37,307 nt of DNA, taken from the NCBI GenBank assembly GCA_913058215.1, contig CAJXQE010000024.1, positions 1 through 37,307 of the forward strand, read 5' to 3'. The stretch's first letter is position 1. Each line of letters starts with the position of its first letter. The translations under genes and the position numbers were made by a program. This DNA is from an uncultured Verrucomicrobiales bacterium (lineage in GTDB: Bacteria > Verrucomicrobiota > Verrucomicrobiia > Verrucomicrobiales > DEV007). The notes under the pieces are model-generated. The model did not search any database and was not told the origin of the DNA. It saw only the letters and a list, made by a program, of their open reading frames with translations. Positions 23,822-34,100 of the stretch are shown here, one piece after another.

Positions 23822-24274
23822 TCACTCCCGATTCTTCGAATCGATCCAGATCGTGACAGGGCCGTCGTTGATCAATTCTACATCCATCATTGCGCCGAAT
23901 TCCCCCGTTTCTACCGGTTTATCCAGTCCAGCTTCCATCGCTGCGACGAACTTTTCATACATCGGGATGGCGAAATCCGGTCGCGCGGCGCGTTCAAAAC
24001 TGGGGCGGGTTCCCTTTTTAACCCGGGCATGGAGGGTGAATTGGCTCACCACCAGGGCTTGACCCTCCATCTCGACAATCGAGCGGTTCATTTTCCCCTC
24101 ATCGTCCTCAAACACCCGTAGTGAAAGGACTTTACGGACCAGCCAGTCGATATCTTCATCCGAATCCTCGCCCTCAATTCCCAGCAAAAGCAGCAATCCC
24201 TGAGCGATTTCGCACTTTTTTACCGTTTCAATGGTGACCGAGGCTCTGCTGACTCGCTGAAGGAGGATTCTCAT
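23822..24274 (-). CDS. dtd: D-aminoacyl-tRNA deacylase
   Basis: Removes D-amino acids (and glycine) mischarged on tRNA, preventing their use in translation; cytoplasmic homodimer. The 150 residues from the ATG at 24274 match the family; an earlier TTG would add only two residues. Hallmarks are MRILLQRVSRASV at the start, SQFTLHARVKKGTRPSFERA with SQFTL at 77-81, GEFGAMMDV at 124-132, and NDGPVT at 136-141 with the Gly-Pro pair of the chiral-proofreading loop. Motifs and spacing are complete, so the enzyme is probably active. It is upstream of the hypothetical gene at 22610-23737 and divergent from rseP. Confidence 0.95.
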   Translation of the reverse strand: MRILLQRVSRASVTIETVKKCEIAQGLLLLLGIEGEDSDEDIDWLVRKVLSLRVFEDDEGKMNRSIVEMEGQALVVSQFTLHARVKKGTRPSFERAARPDFAIPMYEKFVAAMEAGLDKPVETGEFGAMMDVELINDGPVTIWIDSKNRE

Positions 24275-24419
24275 AGACAATAGGGAGGGGTAAAAACGCT
24301 ATCAATCAAGAAAGACCGCTCACGAAAATGAGCTGTCTGATCTTTTGCCTCTTTCGGCACTGGTGTTATATTCGCGCCCGGCGCGGAAAGTCGCCGGCTA
24401 TCTGCTTACCCAATTACAC

Positions 24420-25877
24420 ATGGAATTTCTTATCGACGCACTTCGCTTCATCGGAGTGGTTTTTCTAGTTCTCATGATCTTCAACGTGATGATCATCGTT
24501 CACGAATGGGGACACTTTCTCGCCGGTCGCTGGCGTGGGCTTGAGATCGACCGCTTTCAAATCTGGTTCGGGAAACCGATCTGGAAGAAGACCTACAACG
24601 GCGTCCAGTACGGTCTCGGTTCCATTCCTGCCGGTGGATTTGTTTCGCTGCCGCAGATGGTGACGATGGAAAGCATCGAAGGCGAAGTGGATGAAGAGAA
24701 TAAAAAGGAACTCCCGCCGATTTCCCCGCTCGATAAAATCATCGTGGCTTTTGCCGGACCTCTTTTCAGTTTCCTGCTCGCACTCGCATTTGCGACCATC
24801 GTCTGGGCATGGGGACGTCCTTTGACGGAAGCACGCAAAACGACAACGATTGGTGCTGTCGGGGAAGCGGCTGCAGCAGCGGGATTGAAAGTTGGCGATC
24901 AGATTCGATTTATCGACGGTAACGAGATCAAACACTTTGGTGGAATGATTGATTCAGTTCTTTGGTCAACGCTTTCCAGCGAACGTGAGAAACTGGAAGT
25001 GGTTGTGGATCGGCCCGGAGAAGGAGAATTAACTATCGAAGTGGAACGGCCGGCTGCCGAGGTAAAAGATGTAGAGGGTCCATGGTACAAAAAGGCCTGG
25101 CACTACGTGAGTTCGCGCGCGCCCTTCCGTCGGATCGGCATCGGGCCGATGGTTTCCCCGGTGATCGCAAAAACTCTGGAGAACAGTCCGGCTGCATTGG
25201 CGGGTCTGAAGCCGAGAGATGTCATTCAATCCATCAACGGGAAAGAAACAAGGCAACCGATCGATGTGATTAATTTCGGGTGGACCATCGGTGAGCCAGT
25301 CGAATTGAAAGTGCTGCGTGGAGAGGAAGTCGTGACTACGACCATGACTCCTCGAATTCCGGAAGTTCCTGAAGGAAATACAGACGCTAAGATCGGTGTG
25401 ATGTTTGATGCGGAAGGTACTCGCGAGATCATTCACGAGAATCCCTTTACCCAGGTGAAGAATGGTTTCCGTTCGATCGTCGCGACGATGCAGAAAGTGT
25501 TTTCTCCGAAATCCGATATTGGTGCAAGCCACCTCAATGGTCCATTCGGTATCATGGGGCACTACTACGATTTGTTTAAGCATCCCGACGGTGTCCGGCT
25601 GGTACTCTGGTTCAGCGTTTTGTTGAACGTGAACCTGGCTTTGCTGAATTTGCTTCCGTTCCCGGTTCTGGACGGTGGGCACATTGTTATGGCGACGATG
25701 GAATGGATTCGCAAGAAGCCGATGCCATTGAAAGTACTCGAAGTTGTTCAAACTGCTTTTGTTCTCTTCCTTCTCGGATTCATGGCCTTTGTCACCCTAA
25801 AAGATGTCGGTGATCGAACCGGTGGCGAAAAGGGAGAGGCGCCACAACCGGAACAGAAGTTTCTTCCTCTCAAATAA
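24420..25877 (+). CDS. rseP: Site-2 metalloprotease of the RseP family
   Basis: Inner-membrane zinc protease that cuts transmembrane anti-sigma factors and remnant signal peptides within the membrane. The ATG at 24420 gives 485 residues starting MEFLIDALRFIG; a TTG at 24345 would add 25 non-hydrophobic residues and is less likely. TM1 carries IIVHEWGHFLAG with the zinc ligands His28 and His32 and catalytic Glu29. Two PDZ domains follow (about 140-210 and 240-315, the second with SPAALAGLKPRDVIQSING). The third metal ligand is in LDGGH (Asp418) in a late TM. This layout equals that of RseP/MmpA. It is followed after 10 bases by ispG, so the two form an operon. It may process the anti-sigma candidate at 14101-14343, though that is inference. 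Confidence 0.94.
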   Translation: MEFLIDALRFIGVVFLVLMIFNVMIIVHEWGHFLAGRWRGLEIDRFQIWFGKPIWKKTYNGVQYGLGSIPAGGFVSLPQMVTMESIEGEVDEENKKELPPISPLDKIIVAFAGPLFSFLLALAFATIVWAWGRPLTEARKTTTIGAVGEAAAAAGLKVGDQIRFIDGNEIKHFGGMIDSVLWSTLSSEREKLEVVVDRPGEGELTIEVERPAAEVKDVEGPWYKKAWHYVSSRAPFRRIGIGPMVSPVIAKTLENSPAALAGLKPRDVIQSINGKETRQPIDVINFGWTIGEPVELKVLRGEEVVTTTMTPRIPEVPEGNTDAKIGVMFDAEGTREIIHENPFTQVKNGFRSIVATMQKVFSPKSDIGASHLNGPFGIMGHYYDLFKHPDGVRLVLWFSVLLNVNLALLNLLPFPVLDGGHIVMATMEWIRKKPMPLKVLEVVQTAFVLFLLGFMAFVTLKDVGDRTGGEKGEAPQPEQKFLPLK

Positions 25878-25887
25878 GGGCCGCTGA

Positions 25888-27684
25888 ATGAAATCGGCTC
25901 ACACGCCATCTCCTTTGCAACGGGCACGCCGTGTCACTCGCGAAGTGCCGATCGGTCCGGTTTCTGTTGGTGGTGATAACCCCATCCGGGTTCAGTCGAT
26001 GCTCACGAGCGATACTCGTGAGACGGACGACTGCGTGAAAGAAGCCGTCGAGTTGGCGGAGGTCGATTGTGAAATCGTCCGCGTCACTGCCCAGACTCGC
26101 AAGATCGCGGAAAACCTCGAGAACATTGTCGCAGGTATTCGCGCAGCTGGTCATAATGTTCCGGTTGTAGCGGATATTCATTTCAAACCCGACGCCGCCA
26201 TGGAAGCGGTCAAGTGGGTGGAGAAGGTGCGGGTCAATCCCGGCAACTACGCCGACAAAAAGAAATTTCAGGTTCGTGAATACACCGACGATCAATACGG
26301 CGAAGAGCTGGAGCGCATCGAAGAGGAGTTCGGTCCACTTGTAGAGGCGAGCAAAGAGCGTGGCGCGGCAATGCGGATCGGAACAAATCACGGTTCCCTC
26401 AGTGATCGCATCATGAACCGCTTTGGCGACACGCCTTTGGGCATGGTCGAGAGCGCGCTGGAGTTTGCCAATATTGCTCGCGATCGCGGCTATCACGATT
26501 TTGTTTTCTCGATGAAAGCGAGCAATCCCAAAGTGATGATTGCCGCCTATCGACTCCTCACCGCAAGGCTCAATCAGGAAGGGGCGGACTGGAATTATCC
26601 GATTCACCTTGGCGTCACAGAAGCTGGAGATGGGGAAGACGGTCGCATCAAAAGCGCCATCGGAATTGGTTCGCTTCTGGCGGATGGTGTGGGTGACACG
26701 ATTCGTGTCAGCTTGACCGAAGACGCGATTCACGAAATTCCGGTAGCGCAGGCCCTCGTCAAACTGATCGAAGACCAGCGTGCTTCCGAAGAATCTATCA
26801 GCGAAGAACTGAGCTGGGACGATGTTCCCTGGGATCCCTTTGACTACGAACGTCGCAAGACGGAATCGATCAAGGTGGAAGGCGTCGCGCTTGGCGGAGA
26901 AGAAACGGTTCGCGTTTTCACTTCACAGAAAAAGTGGAACGCACTCGCTCACAAGATCGACAAGCTCGGTGACTTCACTCCTGAAATCGTCATTGAAAAA
27001 TCAGGAGTCATCGCAGTCGACCCACGGGACGAAGCAGCGATCGCAGAGATCAATGCCTCGGGCGAAGCCAAGCTCGTCACCGTTGCGGACGGTCTCAACA
27101 TTCCGGTCATTGGAGCCTTTCGATTGCTGGCAGCGAGACTCGATACGAGGCATCCGGTTTTGCTGAAAGATACCCTCAATCCTTCAACAGATTCCGATAA
27201 AGATTTTCTCCCGACATTGCTCAACGCAAGCATGAACATCGGCGCACTGATCTGTGATGGAATTGGCGACGCGATCATTGTGCAGGGTGAGGAAGCTCCC
27301 GGGCAGAGCCTGCGACTTTCCTACAATGTGCTTCAGGCCTCCGGTGCCCGCATTTTCAAAACCGACTACGTCGCCTGCCCGAGCTGCGGAAGGACACTCT
27401 TCAACCTCCAGACAACCACCCAGAAGATCCGCGAAGCGACCGGCCATCTCAAGGGCGTCCGTATCGCGGTGATGGGTTGTATCGTCAACGGACCCGGGGA
27501 AATGGCCGACGCCGATTTCGGTTACGTCGGCGGAGCGCCCGGGAAGATCAATCTCTACGTCGGCAAAGAGCCGGTGAATTTTAACATTCCCGAAGCCGAA
27601 GCGGTCGACCGCCTCACCGATCTCATCAAAGAGCACGATCGCTGGATCGATGCCCCGCTGGAGACAGCGGAGATTGCTGATTGA
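25888..27684 (+). CDS. ispG: 4-hydroxy-3-methylbut-2-enyl diphosphate synthase, long form
   Basis: Iron-sulfur enzyme of the MEP isoprenoid pathway, reducing methylerythritol cyclodiphosphate to HMBPP. 598 residues, against about 370 in Escherichia coli: this is the long form with an extra central domain (about 290-480), as in plants, chlamydiae and Bacteroidetes. The N-terminal TIM barrel has RVQSMLTSDTRETDDCV, VVADIHFKPDAAMEA, VRVNPGNYADK and MRIGTNHGSLSDRI. The 4Fe-4S domain has ACPSCGRTLF with Cys497 and Cys500, and MGCIVNGPGEMADADFGYVG with Cys531. All cluster ligands are present. It starts 10 bases after rseP. dxr, a frequent partner in this group of genes, is not in the window. Confidence 0.96.
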   Translation: MKSAHTPSPLQRARRVTREVPIGPVSVGGDNPIRVQSMLTSDTRETDDCVKEAVELAEVDCEIVRVTAQTRKIAENLENIVAGIRAAGHNVPVVADIHFKPDAAMEAVKWVEKVRVNPGNYADKKKFQVREYTDDQYGEELERIEEEFGPLVEASKERGAAMRIGTNHGSLSDRIMNRFGDTPLGMVESALEFANIARDRGYHDFVFSMKASNPKVMIAAYRLLTARLNQEGADWNYPIHLGVTEAGDGEDGRIKSAIGIGSLLADGVGDTIRVSLTEDAIHEIPVAQALVKLIEDQRASEESISEELSWDDVPWDPFDYERRKTESIKVEGVALGGEETVRVFTSQKKWNALAHKIDKLGDFTPEIVIEKSGVIAVDPRDEAAIAEINASGEAKLVTVADGLNIPVIGAFRLLAARLDTRHPVLLKDTLNPSTDSDKDFLPTLLNASMNIGALICDGIGDAIIVQGEEAPGQSLRLSYNVLQASGARIFKTDYVACPSCGRTLFNLQTTTQKIREATGHLKGVRIAVMGCIVNGPGEMADADFGYVGGAPGKINLYVGKEPVNFNIPEAEAVDRLTDLIKEHDRWIDAPLETAEIAD

Positions 27685-27898
27685 GTTTGGGAAGAAGGGA
27701 CGAGAAGTCTTCGAAGGTGGAGAAATGAACCAAGGTGCGCGGTAGAATCGTGCGACTCGGAATGAAAGCTTCGTTTCTGATTACAATTTGAGAAGAGGAT
27801 TGTAATGTGGAGCGCGGGTTTTTCAGGCAAACCTAAGGTCGTCACTGGATATCAGGACGAATCCCTGTTGTTCAACTCAATCAATCCAAATTTAAAAA

Positions 27899-28336
27899 AT
27901 GAAAACCTTACTATGCCTTGTCTTGACCTTTGGAGCGATCCTTCAAATATCCGCAGCCGAAACACAAGGTCTCTACTTGCGGGCGGTTGTAGATGAAGGA
28001 ACAGAGGGTGCCATTCAGATGGATGACGATGATGGTCAAACTGTCTATCTTTCATCTGCTGCGATAATTACCCCGGATGATGTCGAATCAGCGGAGCTCA
28101 AAAGCGATGATCCTGTTTCGATTAGTTTCACATTTAAATCCTCCGGCCAAACTAAACTCGGGAAAGCAACCCGATCGATGATAGGGAAGAAGCTCGCGAT
28201 CATTGTTGATGGGAAGCTCCTTTCAACTCCAGTGGTTCAAGCCGAATTTTCGACTGGAGCGGACGTCACGGGAAATTTTACTCTTGAGGCGGCTGAGTCT
28301 GTAGTCAAGCGAGTGAAGGCGCGCAAGAATCCGTAA
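27899..28336 (+). CDS. Secreted stand-alone SecD P1-head-type domain protein
   Basis: 145 residues. A signal peptide, MKTLLCLVLTFGAILQISAA, is followed by LYLRAVVDEG and VYLSSAAIITPDDVESAEL, then PVSISFTFKSSGQTKLGKAT (about 72-91), GKKLAIIVDGKLLSTPVV (96-113) and TGNFTLEAAE (124-133). This is the consensus of the periplasmic P1 head region of SecD (G-A-..LTREN-like stretch, GK-LAI-LDG-..S-PV, GNFT-EEA). SecD is normally a 6-TM protein partnered with SecF; here the head occurs alone with a signal peptide and no membrane segments. Function unknown; it may act as a periplasmic binding module. Its 5' flank is AT-rich with no ribosome-binding sequence. Confidence 0.8.
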   Translation: MKTLLCLVLTFGAILQISAAETQGLYLRAVVDEGTEGAIQMDDDDGQTVYLSSAAIITPDDVESAELKSDDPVSISFTFKSSGQTKLGKATRSMIGKKLAIIVDGKLLSTPVVQAEFSTGADVTGNFTLEAAESVVKRVKARKNP

Positions 28337-28341
28337 GGGCG

Positions 28342-28370
28342 TTGACAGCAAAAATTGGCTCTGATATGTA
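28342..28370 (+). promoter_or_regulatory. Candidate promoter for the sialidase-like gene
   Basis: A perfect TTGACA (28342-28347) is followed by 17 bases and TATGTA (28365-28370). This is 12 bases before the ATG at 28383, so the leader would be about 6 bases. The -35 box is perfect and the spacing ideal, but the -10 box matches in only 3 of 6 positions. Confidence 0.4.
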
Positions 28371-28382
28371 GCTAAGGCGATA

Positions 28383-29516
28383 ATGCATAGCGACGGTATC
28401 TATCGATCATTCATTGCGCAGAAGAATCTCCTCCTGTTCTTCTGGCTACTGGCAATAGTCTTACCAATTGAGGACGGTTCGGCAGCAGAGGAAGCGCCTC
28501 GAGTGACGGTGAGTAATGTGAGGCGTGCCTTCGACAACGGCGAGCACAATGCCTTTACTGATCTGATTCGCTGGAAGGGCAAATTCTGGCTCGCGTTTCG
28601 CTCCTGTGCCGACGGTCATCCGATCAGTCCGAAAGGTGCCATCATTGTATTGTCATCGCCGGATGCGAAGGATTGGACAGAAGCTTGTCGCCTGAAGGTG
28701 CCGGGACGGGATACCCGCGGCCCGCATTTTCTTGCCTTCAATGGAAAGCTGTTTGTATTTATAGGGGCCATCTATCCTGACGAAGAAACAGAGCTCAAGC
28801 ATTCATCGATGAACCGGAAAAATTTCGGAGGCACTGCCTTTACTGAAGATGGTGAAGCCTGGAGTGAAACGACTCCCCTGGTGGGAACCAAAGAGTATTT
28901 TGTTTGGGGTGCTGCGAGCTACAAGGAAAAGGCTTACCTCAGTGGTCGTCGAACCAGGCGTGTGCCCTCGGAGGCTGGAGATGGCAAATTTGAGCTGCTC
29001 GGTGAGACCGCTCTTTTCGAAAGTAGTGATGGTTTGACTTGGAAAATTACCTCGGTCTATCACCAGGAGCGTGGTGACGAGACTTCCTTTCTTTTTGATC
29101 CAAATGGGGATCTTGTGGCGGCCACCCGGAGAGGCGGTCCTTATCCCGCTCGATTGCTTCGGTCGAAGCCGCCCTATCAGGAATGGATTCACAAGGACTT
29201 CCCGTTTTTCATCGGCGGACCACTTATCAAAAAGTGGGGCGATCACTACATCGTCGGAGGCCGGCGCAATTCCAAGGATGGAAAAAAGACGGGGCTCTGG
29301 TGGTTACGTGGGGACGATTTAAAATCGATGGCCATTCTCCCCAGCGGGGGAGACAATTCCTATCCGGGTTTCGCTGCGATCGATGATAGTCACGGAATTG
29401 TATGTTGGTACTCCAGCCACGAGACGGATGAGGCGGGAAAAGTAATTACGGCGATATATACCGCGGAGCTGGAAATAAATCCTCTGGCTCCAGCGACCGG
29501 GAAACGTGAGCGGTAA
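28383..29516 (+). CDS. Secreted sialidase-like beta-propeller protein
   Basis: 377 residues with a signal peptide near residues 14-34 (LLLFFWLLAIVLPIEDGSAA). The mature protein begins VTVSNVRRAFDNGEHNAFTDL, then FWLAFRSCADGH. Three Asp-box-like turns (S-x-D-x-G-x-x-W type) are visible: SSPDAKDW at 91-98, TEDGEAWS at 154-161 and SSDGLTWK at 214-221. These and the repeated blade pattern suggest a six-bladed sialidase-superfamily propeller. Sialidases use an arginine triad and a Tyr/Glu pair, which I cannot assign with confidence, so the enzyme activity is unproven. The substrate might be a sugar in host or algal glycan. It follows the SecD-head gene by 46 bases on the same strand. Confidence 0.6.
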   Translation: MHSDGIYRSFIAQKNLLLFFWLLAIVLPIEDGSAAEEAPRVTVSNVRRAFDNGEHNAFTDLIRWKGKFWLAFRSCADGHPISPKGAIIVLSSPDAKDWTEACRLKVPGRDTRGPHFLAFNGKLFVFIGAIYPDEETELKHSSMNRKNFGGTAFTEDGEAWSETTPLVGTKEYFVWGAASYKEKAYLSGRRTRRVPSEAGDGKFELLGETALFESSDGLTWKITSVYHQERGDETSFLFDPNGDLVAATRRGGPYPARLLRSKPPYQEWIHKDFPFFIGGPLIKKWGDHYIVGGRRNSKDGKKTGLWWLRGDDLKSMAILPSGGDNSYPGFAAIDDSHGIVCWYSSHETDEAGKVITAIYTAELEINPLAPATGKRER

Positions 29517-29661
29517 TCCCGAAAGGCCTTTCCGACGACATTTCATGCTGTAACTGAAGCATCAGTTTCCAAAGTGGAAGCAGAGCAGCTTCACCCAACT
29601 TCAGGGATTGCCCCGACAGCCAAAACTGCCATTGTAGACGAGACAACGATTTCCACCGACG

Positions 29662-30957
29662 ATGCATTTGTTCCTCCGGTTCACTCTTGTACTTTTGATA
29701 GTATCTCCGCTTGGGGGATGCAAGCACATGGGCTCGCCCTATGAATTGATTGCGCCCCTGGTTCAAAAGGATCACGAGCTTTCTGAGTTTGGATACGGTG
29801 CAGTCAAGGAAACGAAAGACCGAAGCCAATGGAATCAGATCGAGGGTTCGGAACTCGATCTTCATACTCCGAAACCGCTTTTACGCGGGAAACGAACTTA
29901 CATCATTCTTCAGATCGATGGCGGCGGGATAATGGGAATCCCCCCATCTTTCCTCGCGGCTGAACTTGAGAAAGCGTTTCAGAGCAGGCCCGGGAGAAAA
30001 GATGACCGACTTTGCGACATCTTATCCATGTGCAGCGGCACCAGCACAGGAGCAATCATCACGGGAGGTATCGCCGCAGGAGTGCCCGTCCCTGCCATTG
30101 CAGACTTCTACTATACAAAGGGCTACGATCTTTTTCAGGGGAAAGGAAAACTTCCTTTTGGGCCGGTCTTTCAACATGTTCTCAGTCGAAAGGCCTTTCA
30201 GACAGAGATGATCGAGACTCTTGAGGAACACGCCCTGTATCCGCCCACGGTCCGTTTAGGAGAAATGGATCGCGTTCCGATCCTTGTTTTTGCTGCCTAT
30301 GACCTTGTCGGGAAACGGACTGTATTCCTGAGAAATCAGGATCACTTTGATGCGCCGGTTAATACTCAAGAGATCCAGCTCATCGATGCCATCAGTGCCT
30401 CTGCACTTTCCGCCGCAGTCTATTTTGGAAAGCTTGTCGCACCCAATGTGATCCTTCGACACGTCGATGCCGACGGAAAGAGTTATCATCGACAGGGGGC
30501 CGTTTTCGCTGATGGCGGCCAGGGAACTCAGAATACCACGATCGAACTTTCGGCTGTTCAGGCTCTCCAATTCTTGAAGGATGATCCCGAAGCCCAGGTT
30601 GCTCTCATTTCACTGGGATGTGGAAACGAATACGCATCCCGGGATTTCAGCAAGGTGCTGGGCTACAATGGAGCTGCCCAGGTCAGAGACTATCTGTTCA
30701 GAAATCAGGCTCGAAGCGAATCGATTCTCATGCAGTGGCTCTCGGCTCAACGCATTGAGAAATTGGATCAGCGACTCAAGGTCTACCGTTTCGATTGGGA
30801 GCACGATCCAAAGAAGGCGAGCCCGTTTTCAATCAATGAAGAACAACGAGAGTTCCTTGTTGATACAGCCAGGGAAATGAAAGATCGCCCGGATTTTCAG
30901 CAGCTCCTGTCAGACATCGCTGACAGCCGCATTCCCCTGGCACAGTTTCGTGAGTAA
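29662..30957 (+). CDS. Patatin-like phospholipase lipoprotein
   Basis: 431 residues. Lipoprotein signal MHLFLRFTLVLLIVSPLGGC with Cys20 as the lipidation site, so it is membrane-anchored in the envelope. The patatin domain has the oxyanion loop DGGGIMGI at 86-93, nucleophile elbow GTSTG with Ser128, and DGG with catalytic Asp284: all the elements of the Ser-Asp dyad are present. Family members hydrolyse acyl chains from membrane lipids; here the substrate is unknown. ISASALSAAVYFG (about 250-262) matches the helix before the catalytic Asp in this family. The gene stands alone between the sialidase-like gene and the kinase, with over 100 bases on each side. Confidence 0.9.
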   Translation: MHLFLRFTLVLLIVSPLGGCKHMGSPYELIAPLVQKDHELSEFGYGAVKETKDRSQWNQIEGSELDLHTPKPLLRGKRTYIILQIDGGGIMGIPPSFLAAELEKAFQSRPGRKDDRLCDILSMCSGTSTGAIITGGIAAGVPVPAIADFYYTKGYDLFQGKGKLPFGPVFQHVLSRKAFQTEMIETLEEHALYPPTVRLGEMDRVPILVFAAYDLVGKRTVFLRNQDHFDAPVNTQEIQLIDAISASALSAAVYFGKLVAPNVILRHVDADGKSYHRQGAVFADGGQGTQNTTIELSAVQALQFLKDDPEAQVALISLGCGNEYASRDFSKVLGYNGAAQVRDYLFRNQARSESILMQWLSAQRIEKLDQRLKVYRFDWEHDPKKASPFSINEEQREFLVDTAREMKDRPDFQQLLSDIADSRIPLAQFRE

Positions 30958-31139
30958 AGAAATTGGCCTGTTGCTCTTCCTGGATTTTTCGGGAACAGCA
31001 ATTCGCACCACGCTCCAGTGAGTCGCCGGATATTTTTCGGTGGGAAAACCGGACTTCATCTTTGCTGAGTCACTTCGCTTTTCGGATAGACGCTTAAGGA
31101 AATAATTGACACCCGCTATCAAGGCCGCAAACCTTTCCC

Positions 31140-34100
31140 ATGGGGTCAGGATCGAAAAATCTGAGTCAGGAAGCTTTGCTTCTTGTCGCAGAAGCTTCGT
31201 CCATGGGGCCAGTCGAGAGAGACGCATTTTTCAAAAATGCCTGCGAAGATAATCCCGATCTTCTAGAGATAGTTATTCAACGGCTCGACAATCCTGACGA
31301 AGAAGAGTGCGAAGGGGAAACGATTTCGATGTTGGATTCGGAAGGATCTGTTGCGCCAAGCCCTGCAGACACAACACCGTCATTCAACTCTAACAGGCCC
31401 CCTCATCTGGAATTTGGTGACTATGTCCTGCGAAATGAGATCGCCCGGGGTGGAATGGGAGTCGTTTACAAAGCGGAACAAAAGAGCCTGAAAAGGGAAG
31501 TTGCCGTAAAGATGATTCGTTCATCCATGCTGGCTAACGAGGTCGATGTGGAGCGTTTTCATATTGAGGCCGAGGCGGCTGCGAGCCTTGACCATCCCAA
31601 CATTGTTCCCATCTACGAAATCGGCGAGTGGGAGGGGCAATGCTTTTTCAGCATGAAGTTGATCAAGGGGACCACTTTACGCGACAGGGTTTCTGAATAC
31701 CGGATCAATCGCAAAGCCGGAGTGCGCTTAATGGTAAAAGTTGCCCGCGCTGTCTTCGCCGCACACCAATGCGGTATTCTTCACCGCGACCTGAAGCCGG
31801 AAAATATCCTCGTTGATGAAAGTGGTGAACCTTATGTAACCGATTTCGGACTGGCAAAAAACATCAAGAACGAAAGCGGGCTAACGATTGAAGGGCAAAT
31901 TTTAGGAACGCCTAACTATATGGCTCCCGAACAGGCCGAGGAGGGGCGGACAGTCACAACATCGACCGATATCTACGGACTAGGTGCGATCCTGTATGAG
32001 CTATTGACCAACCAGCCTCCTTTTCGAAGCACCAGCCTCCTGGAAACAATGCGTCTCGTCGTGCATAAAGAACCTGAGGCGCCAAGAAAGATTGACACTG
32101 AGATTGATCGGGACCTTGAAACAATTTCGCTGAAGTGCCTGGAAAAAAATCCAGGGAGTCGTTATGAGACAGCCGCCGCCCTTGCTGAAGACCTGGAACG
32201 CTGGCTGCGGAGCGAACCGGTAATCGCCCGCCCCATTGGTCGAACTGAGAAACTGAAGAAATGGATACGGCGTCGACCCACGCTGGCTGCATTGTATAGC
32301 CTCGTTCTGATCTTTATCCTCGGTCTGGCAGTAGGCGGTCCGGCTGTGGCCCTTCATCAGGCGAAGTTGAAGGGCATTGCTGATGAGAGGTCCGACACCA
32401 TTCAAAAACATCTCTACTTCTCCGAAATGACTCTCGCTACAGGGATTATGGGGGAGCGCAATGACCTGGACCAGATTCAGAAGGCTACTGATCGATGGGC
32501 TCTCGAAAACACAGAAGGTGATTTCCGTGGCTGGGAATGGTGGTTTCTCAAGGGGCTTTCGATACCCAAAGTTCACGAGCACCTATACGGCGATACAGTT
32601 ACAGGGCTGGCTCTCAACCCCGATGAAACTCAAGTCGCGATTGCTTCAGGGGGACAAGTGGAGATCCGTACTCCCGATTTTAAAACCCTCATTCATAGTA
32701 TTCCCTTTCGAGCTTCCTTCGTGAACTGGAGGCCGGATGGATTGAGACTAGCTTTAACTAAGCAAAGTGGAATCACCCGATTTTGGGATACAAAAAGCCA
32801 GTCACTCCTTCCTGCCTCGCTGAATCATGATCCGATTCTCTCAGGATCGGGTTGGAGCCCCGACGGTCGCCTTTTCTTTCACTCCAGTTACAGGGGGTCT
32901 ATTCGAATATGGGAAGTAAGCTCAGAGAAGGAAGTCGCCCGGATTGAGGGGGTTGGAAACTACCCCTACGTTACCTGGAGCTCCGTCGAAAATTCGCTTT
33001 TCTATGTCGATTCAAAATCCCTTCAAGTTTGGGAGGAAGCGACTGGAAAGTCCCGGGAGCTTTCTTCCGACTGGAGAAGTGGCGGGCTCTACCAGATCAA
33101 TTGCAGTCCTGATGGATCAATGCTCGCAACAGCCGCTCCGAGAGGTAATCTGAATTTTACGCGACTTCCCGATGGAAAAAATCTGGGAAACTTTCCCGCC
33201 CATCAATCTGCCAACATCAAGAGGATGGCGTGGTCGCCTGATAGCACACGGGTCGCGACGGGAGGCGAGGACAATGCTCTCATACTTTGGGATGCTCATA
33301 AGCGGGAGATTATTCACACCTATCACCACAGAGGCGCGATCCATGGAATTCATTGGACTACCAGAGACGATCTTCTTGCTGCCTTTGGAAACCGTGTGGT
33401 CAGTATCGATGTCAACAATCCCGTCGACGAACGAATATTGCCGGCAAAGCTCAAGTGGTCTACGAAACGTAACACCCTTAGCTGGAGTGCAGCCGGCCTC
33501 CTGCTGTTTGCCGATCACGAAGACCTCTACACCTGGCAACCCGGGCAATCGTCCCCTTCGAGGATTTTCGAGGCAGCGGGAACCATTCTCCGGGCCAAGA
33601 TCAGTAGCGATGGAATGCGAGCTGCGATTTATTCTGAAAATGAGCCAATCACCATAATTGACCTGAAAAATGCGGGGGCGATAATCGCAGAAACGGGACC
33701 TCTTAGTTGGACCGACACACTGGCCTGGAGCCCGGACCAAAAGAAAATAGCTAGCGTCCACCATAATGGATATGCCCACATCTGGGATGCGGAATCTGGA
33801 GAGGAATTGCTGAGTTTTAATGAAGAAGATTCCGCTCTCACCGGTATCACATGGAGCCCCGATGGAACCCTTGTTGCTACTCAGTCTGTCAACGGCTATC
33901 ACAGGGTTAGGGACTCAAAATCCGGTATCGAAATCGCCAGCGGTAAAACGCCCGCCCACTGGGCTCGTGGTATCAAATGGGAACCCAATGGCGACCGTCT
34001 CGCTTCTATAAACCTTGTGGGTGGCGTCATTTTCTGGACCATCGAAGAGTCCAAGCTGATACCTCGGTACATAAGGGCGCAGGAACAGGGGGTTAGCGAT

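Noticed and set aside
25029-26733. Minus-strand open frames of 240 and 287 codons
   Set aside because: Antisense to rseP and ispG, both fully supported.
27781-27805. TTACAAT...ATTGTAA inverted repeat before the SecD-head gene
   Set aside because: Only 7 bases per arm with an 11-base loop in AT-rich DNA; expected by chance.
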